Part shown: positions 45,484 to 53,172 of the stretch, piece by piece
Numbering within the stretch: position 1 is the first letter of the stretch
Layout of the letters: each line of letters begins with the position of its first letter
Assembly: GCA_046154185.1 (NCBI GenBank)
Contig: JBJXGE010000095.1
Location: forward strand, 10,344 to 74,343
Reading direction: 5' to 3'
DNA from: JBJXGE01 sp046154185
Lineage (GTDB): Bacteria; Planctomycetota; UBA8108; UBA1146; JAJFFE01
DNA length: 64,000 nucleotides
Program-made: the position numbers and the translations under genes
The notes under the pieces: model-generated
The model's database searches: none
The model's input: the letters and a program-made list of their open reading frames with translations, nothing else
What the model was told of the DNA's origin: nothing

Positions 45484-46967
45484 CCGCCTTGGCTGCAGAC
45501 GCCGCGCCGAGTTCGACCGCAGATTCAAATCTCCGCATTCGCGGCTGGATCGTCGTCGGTGTAGCGTTGGCGGCCCTGCATGTGTTGCTTGCAAGTGTCG
45601 CCAGTTTGTCCGCTGAAAGCAGTGCCGATGCGCGACTCACTAGTCTTGCCACAGTCTATGCACTGACTGGCGCTGTTTATCTCATTGCCATCGTCAAACT
45701 CGCGCATACCGCGTCGACACGCGCGCTCATCGCGTGGATCCTGCTTGCAGGTCTCGTGATGCGTGTGCCCGCCTGCACGCAGCCGTTCGCCTTCGAAACT
45801 GACTTCCACCGCTATCTCTGGGAAGGTGCGCTCTTCGCAAACGGCTTCGACCCGTACTCGATTCGCCCGCTCGACGCCCTCATCGGCAATCATGCCGCGC
45901 TCCCGAACGACCCGAAATTTGCCGAGCTCGCCCGTGCCGGCGCGCCAACGCTCTCCGGGATCAATCACCCGCACTTGACTTCGACATACCCATTGGTGAG
46001 TCAAGCCCTGTTCGCGTTCGCTTACCTGATTTCGCCGTTCAGCGAGAATGCGCTGCGCGGACTCTACTTGCTATCGGAGCTGCTGACGGTCGCAGTGCTG
46101 GCCGCGTCGATCATTCGCACCGGCAAATCGCTGACTTGGCTTGCGGTCTATTGGTGGAACCCGATCGTGATCAAAGAGCTTTACCTCGCCGGCCACATGG
46201 ATAGTTGGGTCGGCTTGCTAGTCGCGCTGTCGGTGTTCCTTACGGTCAAGCGCGCGCGGCTGGCTTCAATGCTCGCGCTCGGGCTTGCGATCGGCGTCAA
46301 ACTTTGGCCGGTCGTGCTGGCGCCGTTCTTGATTCGCTACCTGGCGCGGCGGCGACTCGTGATGTTGCGCGACGCGCTCCTTCTTGGTGCGATCACGCTC
46401 GCGCTGACCTGGCCGATGGTCGAAGTTGCCTTTCGCGAGCGCCACTCGGGACTCGGCGGCTATGTGCAGCATTGGGTCAACAATTCCGGCGTGTTTGCGC
46501 TGCTGTTGTGGATCGCGGAAGTTCTCAGCAAGGCCGGCCTAATGGGTCCCTTTGATGCGCATCGCTGCGTGCGCATATTCATCGGCAGCGTGTTCGCGCT
46601 GTGGCTTGTGCAGCTCCTTCGCCGAAGGGCCGACGAGCCCGAACGTCTATTTCACGTTCTTACGCTCGCGCTCGGTGGCCTTTACCTGTTGAGCCCAACG
46701 CAGTTTCCCTGGTACTACATTTGGTTACTGCCGGCATTGACGCTGTCGCCGACGTGGCCCTTGCTGCTGTACAGCGCGCTGTTGCCGCTTTATCACGTGA
46801 AACATCTCTCGCCCACAATCGCGTGGATTCAGCATTCGCCAGTGTGGATCGCCGTGGGCGTGAGCGCGCTTCGTGGGCGCTCCGATGTAGCGGCGCGAAG
46901 TACGCGGTTCTTTTCCAAAGTTCGGAGATTCGCCTGCGGCCCTTGCCGCCGCGGGGACCATTGCTGA
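45480..46967 (+). CDS. GT87-like (DUF2029) integral membrane glycosyltransferase
   Basis: Encodes 495 residues. The start overlaps the previous stop (ATGA). About 10-11 hydrophobic helices run through the protein. FETDFHRYLWEGALFANGFD near the first loop and TSTYPLVSQALFAFAY are the acidic and substrate-loop features of polyprenol-phosphate-dependent GT-C mannosyltransferases. VYWWNPIVIKELYLAGHMD and LSPTQFPWYYIWLLPALTL follow. It probably uses a lipid-linked sugar, perhaps supplied by the dolichyl-phosphate-synthase-like domain of the next gene. A role in adding a sugar to an arsenical or to an arsenolipid is inference from context. Confidence 0.75.
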   Translation: MTALAADAAPSSTADSNLRIRGWIVVGVALAALHVLLASVASLSAESSADARLTSLATVYALTGAVYLIAIVKLAHTASTRALIAWILLAGLVMRVPACTQPFAFETDFHRYLWEGALFANGFDPYSIRPLDALIGNHAALPNDPKFAELARAGAPTLSGINHPHLTSTYPLVSQALFAFAYLISPFSENALRGLYLLSELLTVAVLAASIIRTGKSLTWLAVYWWNPIVIKELYLAGHMDSWVGLLVALSVFLTVKRARLASMLALGLAIGVKLWPVVLAPFLIRYLARRRLVMLRDALLLGAITLALTWPMVEVAFRERHSGLGGYVQHWVNNSGVFALLLWIAEVLSKAGLMGPFDAHRCVRIFIGSVFALWLVQLLRRRADEPERLFHVLTLALGGLYLLSPTQFPWYYIWLLPALTLSPTWPLLLYSALLPLYHVKHLSPTIAWIQHSPVWIAVGVSALRGRSDVAARSTRFFSKVRRFACGPCRRGDHC

Positions 46968-46981
46968 GCGTGAAGAATATT

Positions 46982-48982
46982 ATGGCCGACTCGCCTTTGC
47001 AGCGCGGAGAGAAGAGCCGGATTGCCGTCGTGATTCCCGCTTTCAACGAGGAGCGTGCAATCGACAAAGTGATTCGAGCCATTCCACCTTGGGTGCGCCA
47101 GATCGTGGTCGCGGACAATGGCTCGAAGGATCGCACGGTGGAGATCGCTCGGTCGTGTGGGGCGCAAGTCGTGATCGAGCCTCGCAAAGGCTACGGCTCG
47201 GCCTGTCTTGCCGGAATCGCGGCGCTCGACCGTCCCGATATCGTGGTGTTTCTAGACGGCGACTTCAGCGATCACGCCGAGGAGATGGGCTGTCTGGTCG
47301 AGCCGATCCTGCGGGGCGATGCGGATCTTGTCATCGGATCGCGCAGGCTTGGGAAAGCCGAAAGCGGCTCTGTCACTCCGCAACAGCGATTTGGCAATGC
47401 CTTAGCCTGCGGGCTTATCAGGCTCTTCTGTCGCGTTCGCTACACGGATCTCGGTCCCTTCCGCGCAATTCGGTATTCAGCGCTTCAGCGGCTTCGAATG
47501 AACGATCTGGATTACGGCTGGACCGCACAGATGCAGATCCGCGCGGCGCGGCTCGGCCTGCGTGCGTTAGAGGCGCCGGTGAGTTACCGTCGGCGCATCG
47601 GGAAGTCAAAAATCTCCGGCACAATTCGAGGCGTTGTCGGGGCTGGCACAAAGATCATCAGCACGGTTTTCCGCGAATGCCTAAGTACTCGGTTTCGTGA
47701 CGACGCTCATTCAAAGGAGCGACTCATTCTCTTCGCCCGTTATCCCGAGTCCGGCCACGCCAAAACGCGCCTCATTCCGTTTCTAGGAGCCACGGGCGCG
47801 GCGAAGCTGCACCGGCAACTTGTCCGCATGACGTTAGCAACGGCGCGCCGCGTGGCGTCGGTTGAGGTTCGCTCCACTGGTTGCGCAACGATCGCAATGT
47901 CTTCCCTCTTCGGAAGCGGAGTCTCCTACCAGGACCAAGGCGTGGGCGACCTCGGCGAGCGTCTCCGCCGGGCCGTTGTGGAAGCGCTGGCGAATGGGGC
48001 GGAACGTGTCGTTCTTATCGGCGCCGACTGTCCCCTGCTCACTGCTGATCGGCTGGAGGACGCCTTTCAAGCGTTGCGCGAAAACGAAGTGGTGATCGGC
48101 CCGGCTGCGGACGGCGGCTACTACTTGATCGGGATGACATCCGATCACGCGGAGTTGTTCAACGACATTCCATGGGGGAAGCAAGACGTCTTAGAACGGA
48201 CGGTCGATGTTTGTCGGCAACTCGGTCTGCGGCATTCTCTCCTTCCCGTACTATCTGATGTCGACACGTCCGATGACCTCGCTGCGTGGGCAGCAGCCCG
48301 TCTCGCGCCGACCGGCACAGCGCAACGAGTGTCGGTGATCATTCCGGCCCGAAACGAGCAGGATCACATCGCCGCTACGCTGGGTTCGGTGCTCGCCGTC
48401 GATGGGGTTGAGATCATCGTGGTCGATGGCCAGAGCGAGGACCGTACCGCCGAGATTGCTCGGAAGTTCGGCGCGACGGTACTTTCCTCGGACCCATCCC
48501 GTGGCGTGCAACTCAACCTCGGCGCGGCACGCGCCCAAGGCGAGATCTTGCTCTTCTTGCACGCCGACACGCTTCTACCTCCGGATTACGCAACCGTCAT
48601 CCAACAAACCCTTCGGCAGCCCGGCGTCTCGGCCGGCGCATTCGACCTCGGTATCGACGGAAGGGGGCTCGGCGTTCGGGCGGTGGAATGGGGGGTTCGA
48701 ATACGCTCGAGAGCGTTTGGACGACCCTACGGCGATCAGGCGCTCTTCATGACCGTGCAGACATTCCGAGACTGTGGCGGGTTCCCTGGCCTGCCCTTCA
48801 TGGAAGATTTCGCGATGTTGCCGCGACTTCGAAAGCGAGGTCGTATCGTTGTGTCCCAAAGTCGAGTGCTGACGTCGGCCCGCCGGTGGCAGGAGCGCGG
48901 CGTGATCCGCATTACCCTTTTTCATCAGTGGCTCATCCTCCTCTATTACCTGGGCCTCAATGAGAAGAGAACTTCCCAATAG
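46982..48982 (+). CDS. Three-domain transferase: GT2 + rSAM-associated transferase 1 + transferase 2
   Basis: About 666 residues from ATG 46982; GTG 46970, 2 nt after the previous stop, is also possible. Residues 1-235 are a GT2 polyprenol-phosphate glycosyltransferase (AVVIPAFNEERAIDKVI, DNGSKDRT, FLDGDFSDH). Residues ~245-440 resemble the CofC-like DUF2064 family (LILFARYPESGHAKTRLIP, IGADCPLLTADRLEDAF, GPAADGGYYLIGM). Residues ~450-666 are a second GT2 (VSVIIPARNEQDHIA, VVDGQSEDRTAEIA). The last two correspond to the families named rSAM/selenodomain-associated transferases 1 and 2, usually separate genes beside arsS-type radical SAM genes. Likely last gene of the operon. Confidence 0.83.
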   Translation: MADSPLQRGEKSRIAVVIPAFNEERAIDKVIRAIPPWVRQIVVADNGSKDRTVEIARSCGAQVVIEPRKGYGSACLAGIAALDRPDIVVFLDGDFSDHAEEMGCLVEPILRGDADLVIGSRRLGKAESGSVTPQQRFGNALACGLIRLFCRVRYTDLGPFRAIRYSALQRLRMNDLDYGWTAQMQIRAARLGLRALEAPVSYRRRIGKSKISGTIRGVVGAGTKIISTVFRECLSTRFRDDAHSKERLILFARYPESGHAKTRLIPFLGATGAAKLHRQLVRMTLATARRVASVEVRSTGCATIAMSSLFGSGVSYQDQGVGDLGERLRRAVVEALANGAERVVLIGADCPLLTADRLEDAFQALRENEVVIGPAADGGYYLIGMTSDHAELFNDIPWGKQDVLERTVDVCRQLGLRHSLLPVLSDVDTSDDLAAWAAARLAPTGTAQRVSVIIPARNEQDHIAATLGSVLAVDGVEIIVVDGQSEDRTAEIARKFGATVLSSDPSRGVQLNLGAARAQGEILLFLHADTLLPPDYATVIQQTLRQPGVSAGAFDLGIDGRGLGVRAVEWGVRIRSRAFGRPYGDQALFMTVQTFRDCGGFPGLPFMEDFAMLPRLRKRGRIVVSQSRVLTSARRWQERGVIRITLFHQWLILLYYLGLNEKRTSQ

Positions 48983-49073
48983 GATCATCATCTCCGCCAC
49001 TGGGACGACTGCCATTTCTTTGAACCGCTAGCCGCTGTCAGAGTCCAACCACAAAATGAAAAAGTTCTCCGAA

Positions 49074-49595
49074 TCAGTCGCCTCGCGTCGGCGCCCGAAC
49101 GACGACAGTTCCGCCGATCCAGTCGTGGATTGCGCGCCGTTTGCTGTTCGAGAGCATCGTTACCAGCTCCGCGATCAGCCAGATCAGGCCGCAACTGCCA
49201 ACGAAGATAATTGGCAGCATCATCCCCTCCAGTTCGAGCGGCTTCACCCCGCCAACGATCGCCCCTGTACCGGTCAGGGCATTCGCGATAGCCAGCAAGA
49301 TGAACGGGCTGTCGCGGCGAAAAGCTTGTCGCAGCCCGATGCGACGACCTGTTATGTCCACCACTATGACACCCACGAACATCTTTCCCAGCGTCTGACC
49401 AAAACACCCGTGTAGCCAAACGCTGTACACCAGCCGGTACGTTGCGTTCAGCCAGTAGAGCAACACCAGCAACGCCGTGTCGGTGACGTGATCGAAGAGC
49501 CAAAGAAACAAGAGATCGATCGGAAGCAGCGCGAGCTGATCCAGCCCGGCCGCTCCAACCCGTCGCCAACCAGTGTGGTATCGCGCGTCGAGCAT
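49074..49595 (-). CDS. RDD-family membrane protein, copy 1
   Basis: Encodes 173 residues. I chose ATG 49595 because GGAGGG lies 7 nt upstream and the length then equals its neighbour. RDD domain: AGLDQLALLPIDLLFLWLF at the N-terminus, FGQTLGKMFVGVIVVDITGRR in the middle, FRRDSPFILLAIANAL and C-terminal RRAIHDWIGGTVVV, with three to four transmembrane helices. RDD proteins are poorly characterised; some influence ion transport. It is a recent tandem duplicate of the gene at 49667-50188. Confidence 0.85.
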   Translation of the reverse strand: MLDARYHTGWRRVGAAGLDQLALLPIDLLFLWLFDHVTDTALLVLLYWLNATYRLVYSVWLHGCFGQTLGKMFVGVIVVDITGRRIGLRQAFRRDSPFILLAIANALTGTGAIVGGVKPLELEGMMLPIIFVGSCGLIWLIAELVTMLSNSKRRAIHDWIGGTVVVRAPTRGD

Positions 49596-49666
49596 GTCAC
49601 TGCCCTCCACTGCTGTGGCGCCGCCGCTACAACATGATTTGCTCTAAAACGATGAAGTTCTCCGAA

Positions 49667-50188
49667 TCAGTCGCCTTTTGTCGGCGCCGTAATGACGACG
49701 GTTCCACCGATCCAGTCGTGGATTGCGCGCCGTTTGCTGCTCGAGAACATCGTTAACAGCTCCGCGAGCAGCCAGATCAGGCAGCAACTGCCAAACAAGA
49801 GAATTGGCAGCATGATCCACTCCAGTTTGAGCGGGTGCAACCCGCCAACGATCACAATCGTGCCGAGCACCGCATCCGCGATTGCCAACAAGATAAAAGG
49901 ACTGTCGCGTCGAACAGCCTGTCGTACTCCGATGCGACGACCTGTTATGTCCACCACTCTGACACGCACGAACATCTTCCCCAGCGTCTGACCAAAACAC
50001 GCGTGTAGCCAAACCCGGTACACCAGCCGGTATGTTGCGTTCAGCCAGTAGAGCAAAATCAGCAACGTCATGTCGGTGACGTGAGCGAGGAGCCAAAGAA
50101 ATAAGACATCGACCGGAAGCAGCGCGAGCTGATCCAGCCAGGCCGCTCCAAAGCGCAGCCGACCCGTTTGGTATCGAGCTACAACCAC
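49667..50188 (-). CDS. RDD-family membrane protein, copy 2
   Basis: Encodes 173 residues. GTG 50188 follows GGAAGGG. Nearly the same protein as copy 1 (AWLDQLALLPVDVLFLWLL, FGQTLGKMFVRVRVVDITGR, RRAIHDWIGGTVVI). Differences concentrate in the first helix loop and around 50-110. The two copies are in the same direction, 71 bp apart, and could be co-transcribed. Confidence 0.85.
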   Translation of the reverse strand: MVVARYQTGRLRFGAAWLDQLALLPVDVLFLWLLAHVTDMTLLILLYWLNATYRLVYRVWLHACFGQTLGKMFVRVRVVDITGRRIGVRQAVRRDSPFILLAIADAVLGTIVIVGGLHPLKLEWIMLPILLFGSCCLIWLLAELLTMFSSSKRRAIHDWIGGTVVITAPTKGD

Positions 50189-50248
50189 GTCATAGCCCTT
50201 CCGAGGTCATGGATCTCGTTGCTGTCAGAGACAGCGGCACCGCCTCGT

Positions 50249-51253
50249 TTAGGCTTCGCCCGGCTTCTGTTCTTCGCGATGCACGAACTCGAAACCGAAG
50301 CGGCCTTTGATGCAGAGGTGGCCGTTGGTGATGGATGAGTCGAGGGGGGAGGTGACTTTCACGATGCGTTGGTCTTGCACGTGGAGCGTGAGCTTGCAGC
50401 CGACGCCGCAATACGGGCAGATCGTGTCGGTCTGAGTCTGCTTGGCTTCGTTCCAGCGCTTCGCTTTGCGGAGGTCGTGCTCGCTCTTGAACATGAGTGC
50501 GCCGGTCGGGCACACGCCGATACAGTTGCCGCAATACACGCACGCGGAGTCGGTCAGCGGCACGTTGCGCTCTGTGGAGATGCGCGCGTCGAAGCCGCGG
50601 CCCGCCACGGCGATCGCAAACGTGTTCTGCGCATCAGTGCCGCACGCCTCGACGCACTTGTAACAGAGAATGCACTTCGAGTAGTCGCGGACGTACAACT
50701 CGTTGTCGATCTTGACCGGCTGCGCGACCGTCTCGGCGCAGCGACCATCGCTCACGTGGTGATGCCCGGGCTCGAGCGCGTCGCGCTCGTTCGCGGCCGC
50801 GGGCGGCGCGGCCGGGCCGTAGCGCTCGGGCCGCGCGTCATAGCGCTTCATGTAGCTCTGCATCTCCGGCGCGGTCGAACTATCGACCGACGAGCCGAGA
50901 AACTCGAGCACCATCTTGCGCGACAAGCGGACGCGCTCGGAGTCGGTGAGGATCTTCATCCCGGGCTCGACCTTGCGCGAGCACGCGGGCACGAGCGTGC
51001 GCGCACCCACCAACTCGACAACACACACACGACAGACATTCACCGGCGTCAGATTCTCGAGATAACACAAAGTCGGCGTGTCGATGCCGATCGTGCGACA
51101 CGCATCGAGAATCGTCGCGCCGACCGGCGCCTTGACGGCGCGTCCGTCGACTTCGATCTCCACTTGTACCGGCGCCGGCCGCTCCGGCGGCATCGGCGGG
51201 CGACTCGGCGGCGGCGGCGGATTCATCAAGATCGAATCGGCGGGCGTGCTCAC
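50249..51253 (-). CDS. Formate dehydrogenase iron-sulfur subunit (N-terminal part of the usual alpha subunit)
   Basis: Encodes 334 residues. GTG 51253 overlaps the upstream stop (GTGA). A NuoG-like N-terminus has a [2Fe-2S] ferredoxin domain with cysteines in CYLENLTPVNVCRVC and a later ACS. Two [4Fe-4S] sets follow (SKCILCYKCVEACGTDAQ; CVYCGNCIGVCPTG). At residue ~285 is the molybdopterin-oxidoreductase Fe4S4 domain, CPYCGVGCKLTLH with the fourth ligand in HLCIKGRFGFEFVH. The chain then ends. In usual FdhA proteins this continues directly into the catalytic domain, which here is the separate gene at 53172-55076. Electrons would pass from the Mo/W site through these clusters to the NuoEF-like subunit. 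Confidence 0.85.
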   Translation of the reverse strand: MSTPADSILMNPPPPPSRPPMPPERPAPVQVEIEVDGRAVKAPVGATILDACRTIGIDTPTLCYLENLTPVNVCRVCVVELVGARTLVPACSRKVEPGMKILTDSERVRLSRKMVLEFLGSSVDSSTAPEMQSYMKRYDARPERYGPAAPPAAANERDALEPGHHHVSDGRCAETVAQPVKIDNELYVRDYSKCILCYKCVEACGTDAQNTFAIAVAGRGFDARISTERNVPLTDSACVYCGNCIGVCPTGALMFKSEHDLRKAKRWNEAKQTQTDTICPYCGVGCKLTLHVQDQRIVKVTSPLDSSITNGHLCIKGRFGFEFVHREEQKPGEA

Positions 51254-53172
51254 GAACGCGCTCCTTTCTCGCGGAAGGGTGCAAAACCGGCGAGCGCAGA
51301 TTCAATCGCGGTCGACGCCGTGTGTCCGAGTCCGCAAATCGACGCGTCCCGCATCGCTTGGCCGATGTCGCGTAAGAGCGCGAGCTCATCCGCGCGCGAA
51401 CCCAACACCTTGCCCGCGCGGAGACGCGACAGCAATTCCTCTTGTCGCACCGTGCCCACGCGGCACGGCACGCACTGCCCGCACGACTCGTCGCGAAAGA
51501 AGCGCGCGATTCGCACCAAGATGTCGCCAAGGTCAGCAGTTTCGTCGAGCACCATCACAACGCCGGAACCGAGCGACGCGCCGATCGCGCGCATCCCCTC
51601 GAACGTCAGCGGCGTGTCGAGTTTGTCCGGACCGACGAATGAACCAGCGACGCCGCCGAGCAAAATAGCCTGGATCGCCCGTCCGCCCGGCACACCGCCC
51701 GCGCTCGCGAGCAATTCGCGCAGCGTCGTGCCGAAGGTAATCTCGTACACGCCCGGGCGCATCACGTGCCCACACACGCAAAAAAGTTTCGGCCCCTTCG
51801 AGCCGCTCGTGCCACTGCCTGCGTAGGCCGCGCCACCTTCGAGCACTATGTGCGGCACGTTCACGAGCGTTTCGACATTGTTGATCACTGTCGGCTTCCC
51901 GAAGAGACCCGACTGCACGGGATACGGCGGCTTGTTGCGCGGCTCGCCGCGCTTTCCTTCGATGGAATTAAAGAGCGCCGTCTCCTCGCCGCAGATGTAC
52001 GCGCCAGCGCCGCGGCGCAACTCGATGTCGAATGAAAACTGCGAACCGAGAATTCGCTCGCCAAGCAATCCGCCGGCGCGCGCCGCGCGAATCGCCGTGT
52101 CCACGCGTTCCGCCGCGAGCGGGTACTCGCCGCGTATATAGATGTATCCAAACTCGGCGCCGGTCGCGAAACCGGCGAGCGCCAAGCCTTCGACGACCGC
52201 GAACGGATCTTCCTCCATCAGCAGTCGATCTTTGTACGTGCCGGGCTCGGACTCGTCGGCATTGCAAACCGCGTAATGCGGAAACGCCGTCGCTTTCGCG
52301 ACGGCTTCCCATTTGCGCCCAGTCGGAAATGCCGCGCCGCCGCGCCCGACGAGACCGGAAGCCGTAACTTCTTGCACCACAGCCTCGGGACCGAGCGCGA
52401 TCGCGCGCTCGAGCGCGCGCCCGCCGCCGGCCGCTCGGTACGCGGCGAGGTCGCAGGGATCGACGACGCCGGCGCGCGCCAACAGTCGCAGACCCGGTGC
52501 ACCGGCCTGCGGAACCGAGCGCTTCACGAGCGCAAGTCGCTCCGCGGGCGTCGGCGCCTTCGCTTCCGGAAGGCGCGCGTCGCGCCGACGCGCGGGCGCG
52601 CGCAAGTGGCGCGCGATTTCATCGACGCTCGCAATCGGCGCGACCGTCAGCGCACTCGGACGTTCGCCCGCAACAATGACCAGCGCCGCCGGCGCGCGCT
52701 CGCACTGACCGAGGCACGGACTGCGCCGCCACGTCATTTTGCAGTCCGGCTCCGTGCGTCCCTCCGGACCGAGCGCTTGCTCGAACTGCGCGCACAGCGC
52801 TTCGGCGCCACGCGCACGACACACGACGTCATCGCAAATGTGCGCAACCGCCGCGGGTCGCGGCTCGACCGCCAACATGTGGTAGAAAGTCGCGACGCCG
52901 TACGCTTCCGCGGGCGGCACCGTCAGTCGCGCGCAGATGTAATTGAACGCGCCGTGTGTGATCCAACCGAAACGCTCCTGCGCCGCCTCGAGCGCCGGCA
53001 ACAACAGATCGCGGCGTCCGCGCGCTTCGCGGCCCGAAAGCAACGCCGTGCGCCCCTCCGTCTCCATGTCGCGCGCGCCACCGGCCCAGCCGGATTCGGC
53101 AGGTCCAAGCACGGCGTCGACTGCGGCGCGCTCTGCGTCGGTTGCCTCCGGTCCGAGAATGCGCAGGTCCAT
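51250..53172 (-). CDS. NAD-linked formate dehydrogenase diaphorase subunit (NuoE-NuoF fusion)
   Basis: Encodes 640 residues. The ATG overlaps the catalytic-subunit stop (TGATG). Residues ~60-210 are NuoE-like, with a thioredoxin-fold [2Fe-2S] site CDDVVC and CLGQC. Residues ~225-640 are NuoF-like, with GLVGRGGAAFPTGRKWE, the FMN/NADH region CNADESEPGTYKDRLLMEEDP, GAGAYICGEETALFNSIEG and the [4Fe-4S] motif SCGQCVPCRVGT. It should accept electrons from the iron-sulfur subunit and reduce NAD+, or drive CO2 reduction in reverse. Central gene of the coupled three-gene operon. Confidence 0.9.
   Translation of the reverse strand: MDLRILGPEATDAERAAVDAVLGPAESGWAGGARDMETEGRTALLSGREARGRRDLLLPALEAAQERFGWITHGAFNYICARLTVPPAEAYGVATFYHMLAVEPRPAAVAHICDDVVCRARGAEALCAQFEQALGPEGRTEPDCKMTWRRSPCLGQCERAPAALVIVAGERPSALTVAPIASVDEIARHLRAPARRRDARLPEAKAPTPAERLALVKRSVPQAGAPGLRLLARAGVVDPCDLAAYRAAGGGRALERAIALGPEAVVQEVTASGLVGRGGAAFPTGRKWEAVAKATAFPHYAVCNADESEPGTYKDRLLMEEDPFAVVEGLALAGFATGAEFGYIYIRGEYPLAAERVDTAIRAARAGGLLGERILGSQFSFDIELRRGAGAYICGEETALFNSIEGKRGEPRNKPPYPVQSGLFGKPTVINNVETLVNVPHIVLEGGAAYAGSGTSGSKGPKLFCVCGHVMRPGVYEITFGTTLRELLASAGGVPGGRAIQAILLGGVAGSFVGPDKLDTPLTFEGMRAIGASLGSGVVMVLDETADLGDILVRIARFFRDESCGQCVPCRVGTVRQEELLSRLRAGKVLGSRADELALLRDIGQAMRDASICGLGHTASTAIESALAGFAPFREKGARS

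Larger units (their letters stand above)
49040..50190. repeat. Tandem ~610-bp duplication carrying the two RDD genes
   Basis: The similarity extends past the coding regions: GTTCTCCGAATCAGTCGCC occurs at about 49063-49082 and again at about 49656-49674, just beyond each stop. The whole gene with its 3' flank was therefore duplicated. No insertion-sequence features flank it. Confidence 0.8.
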
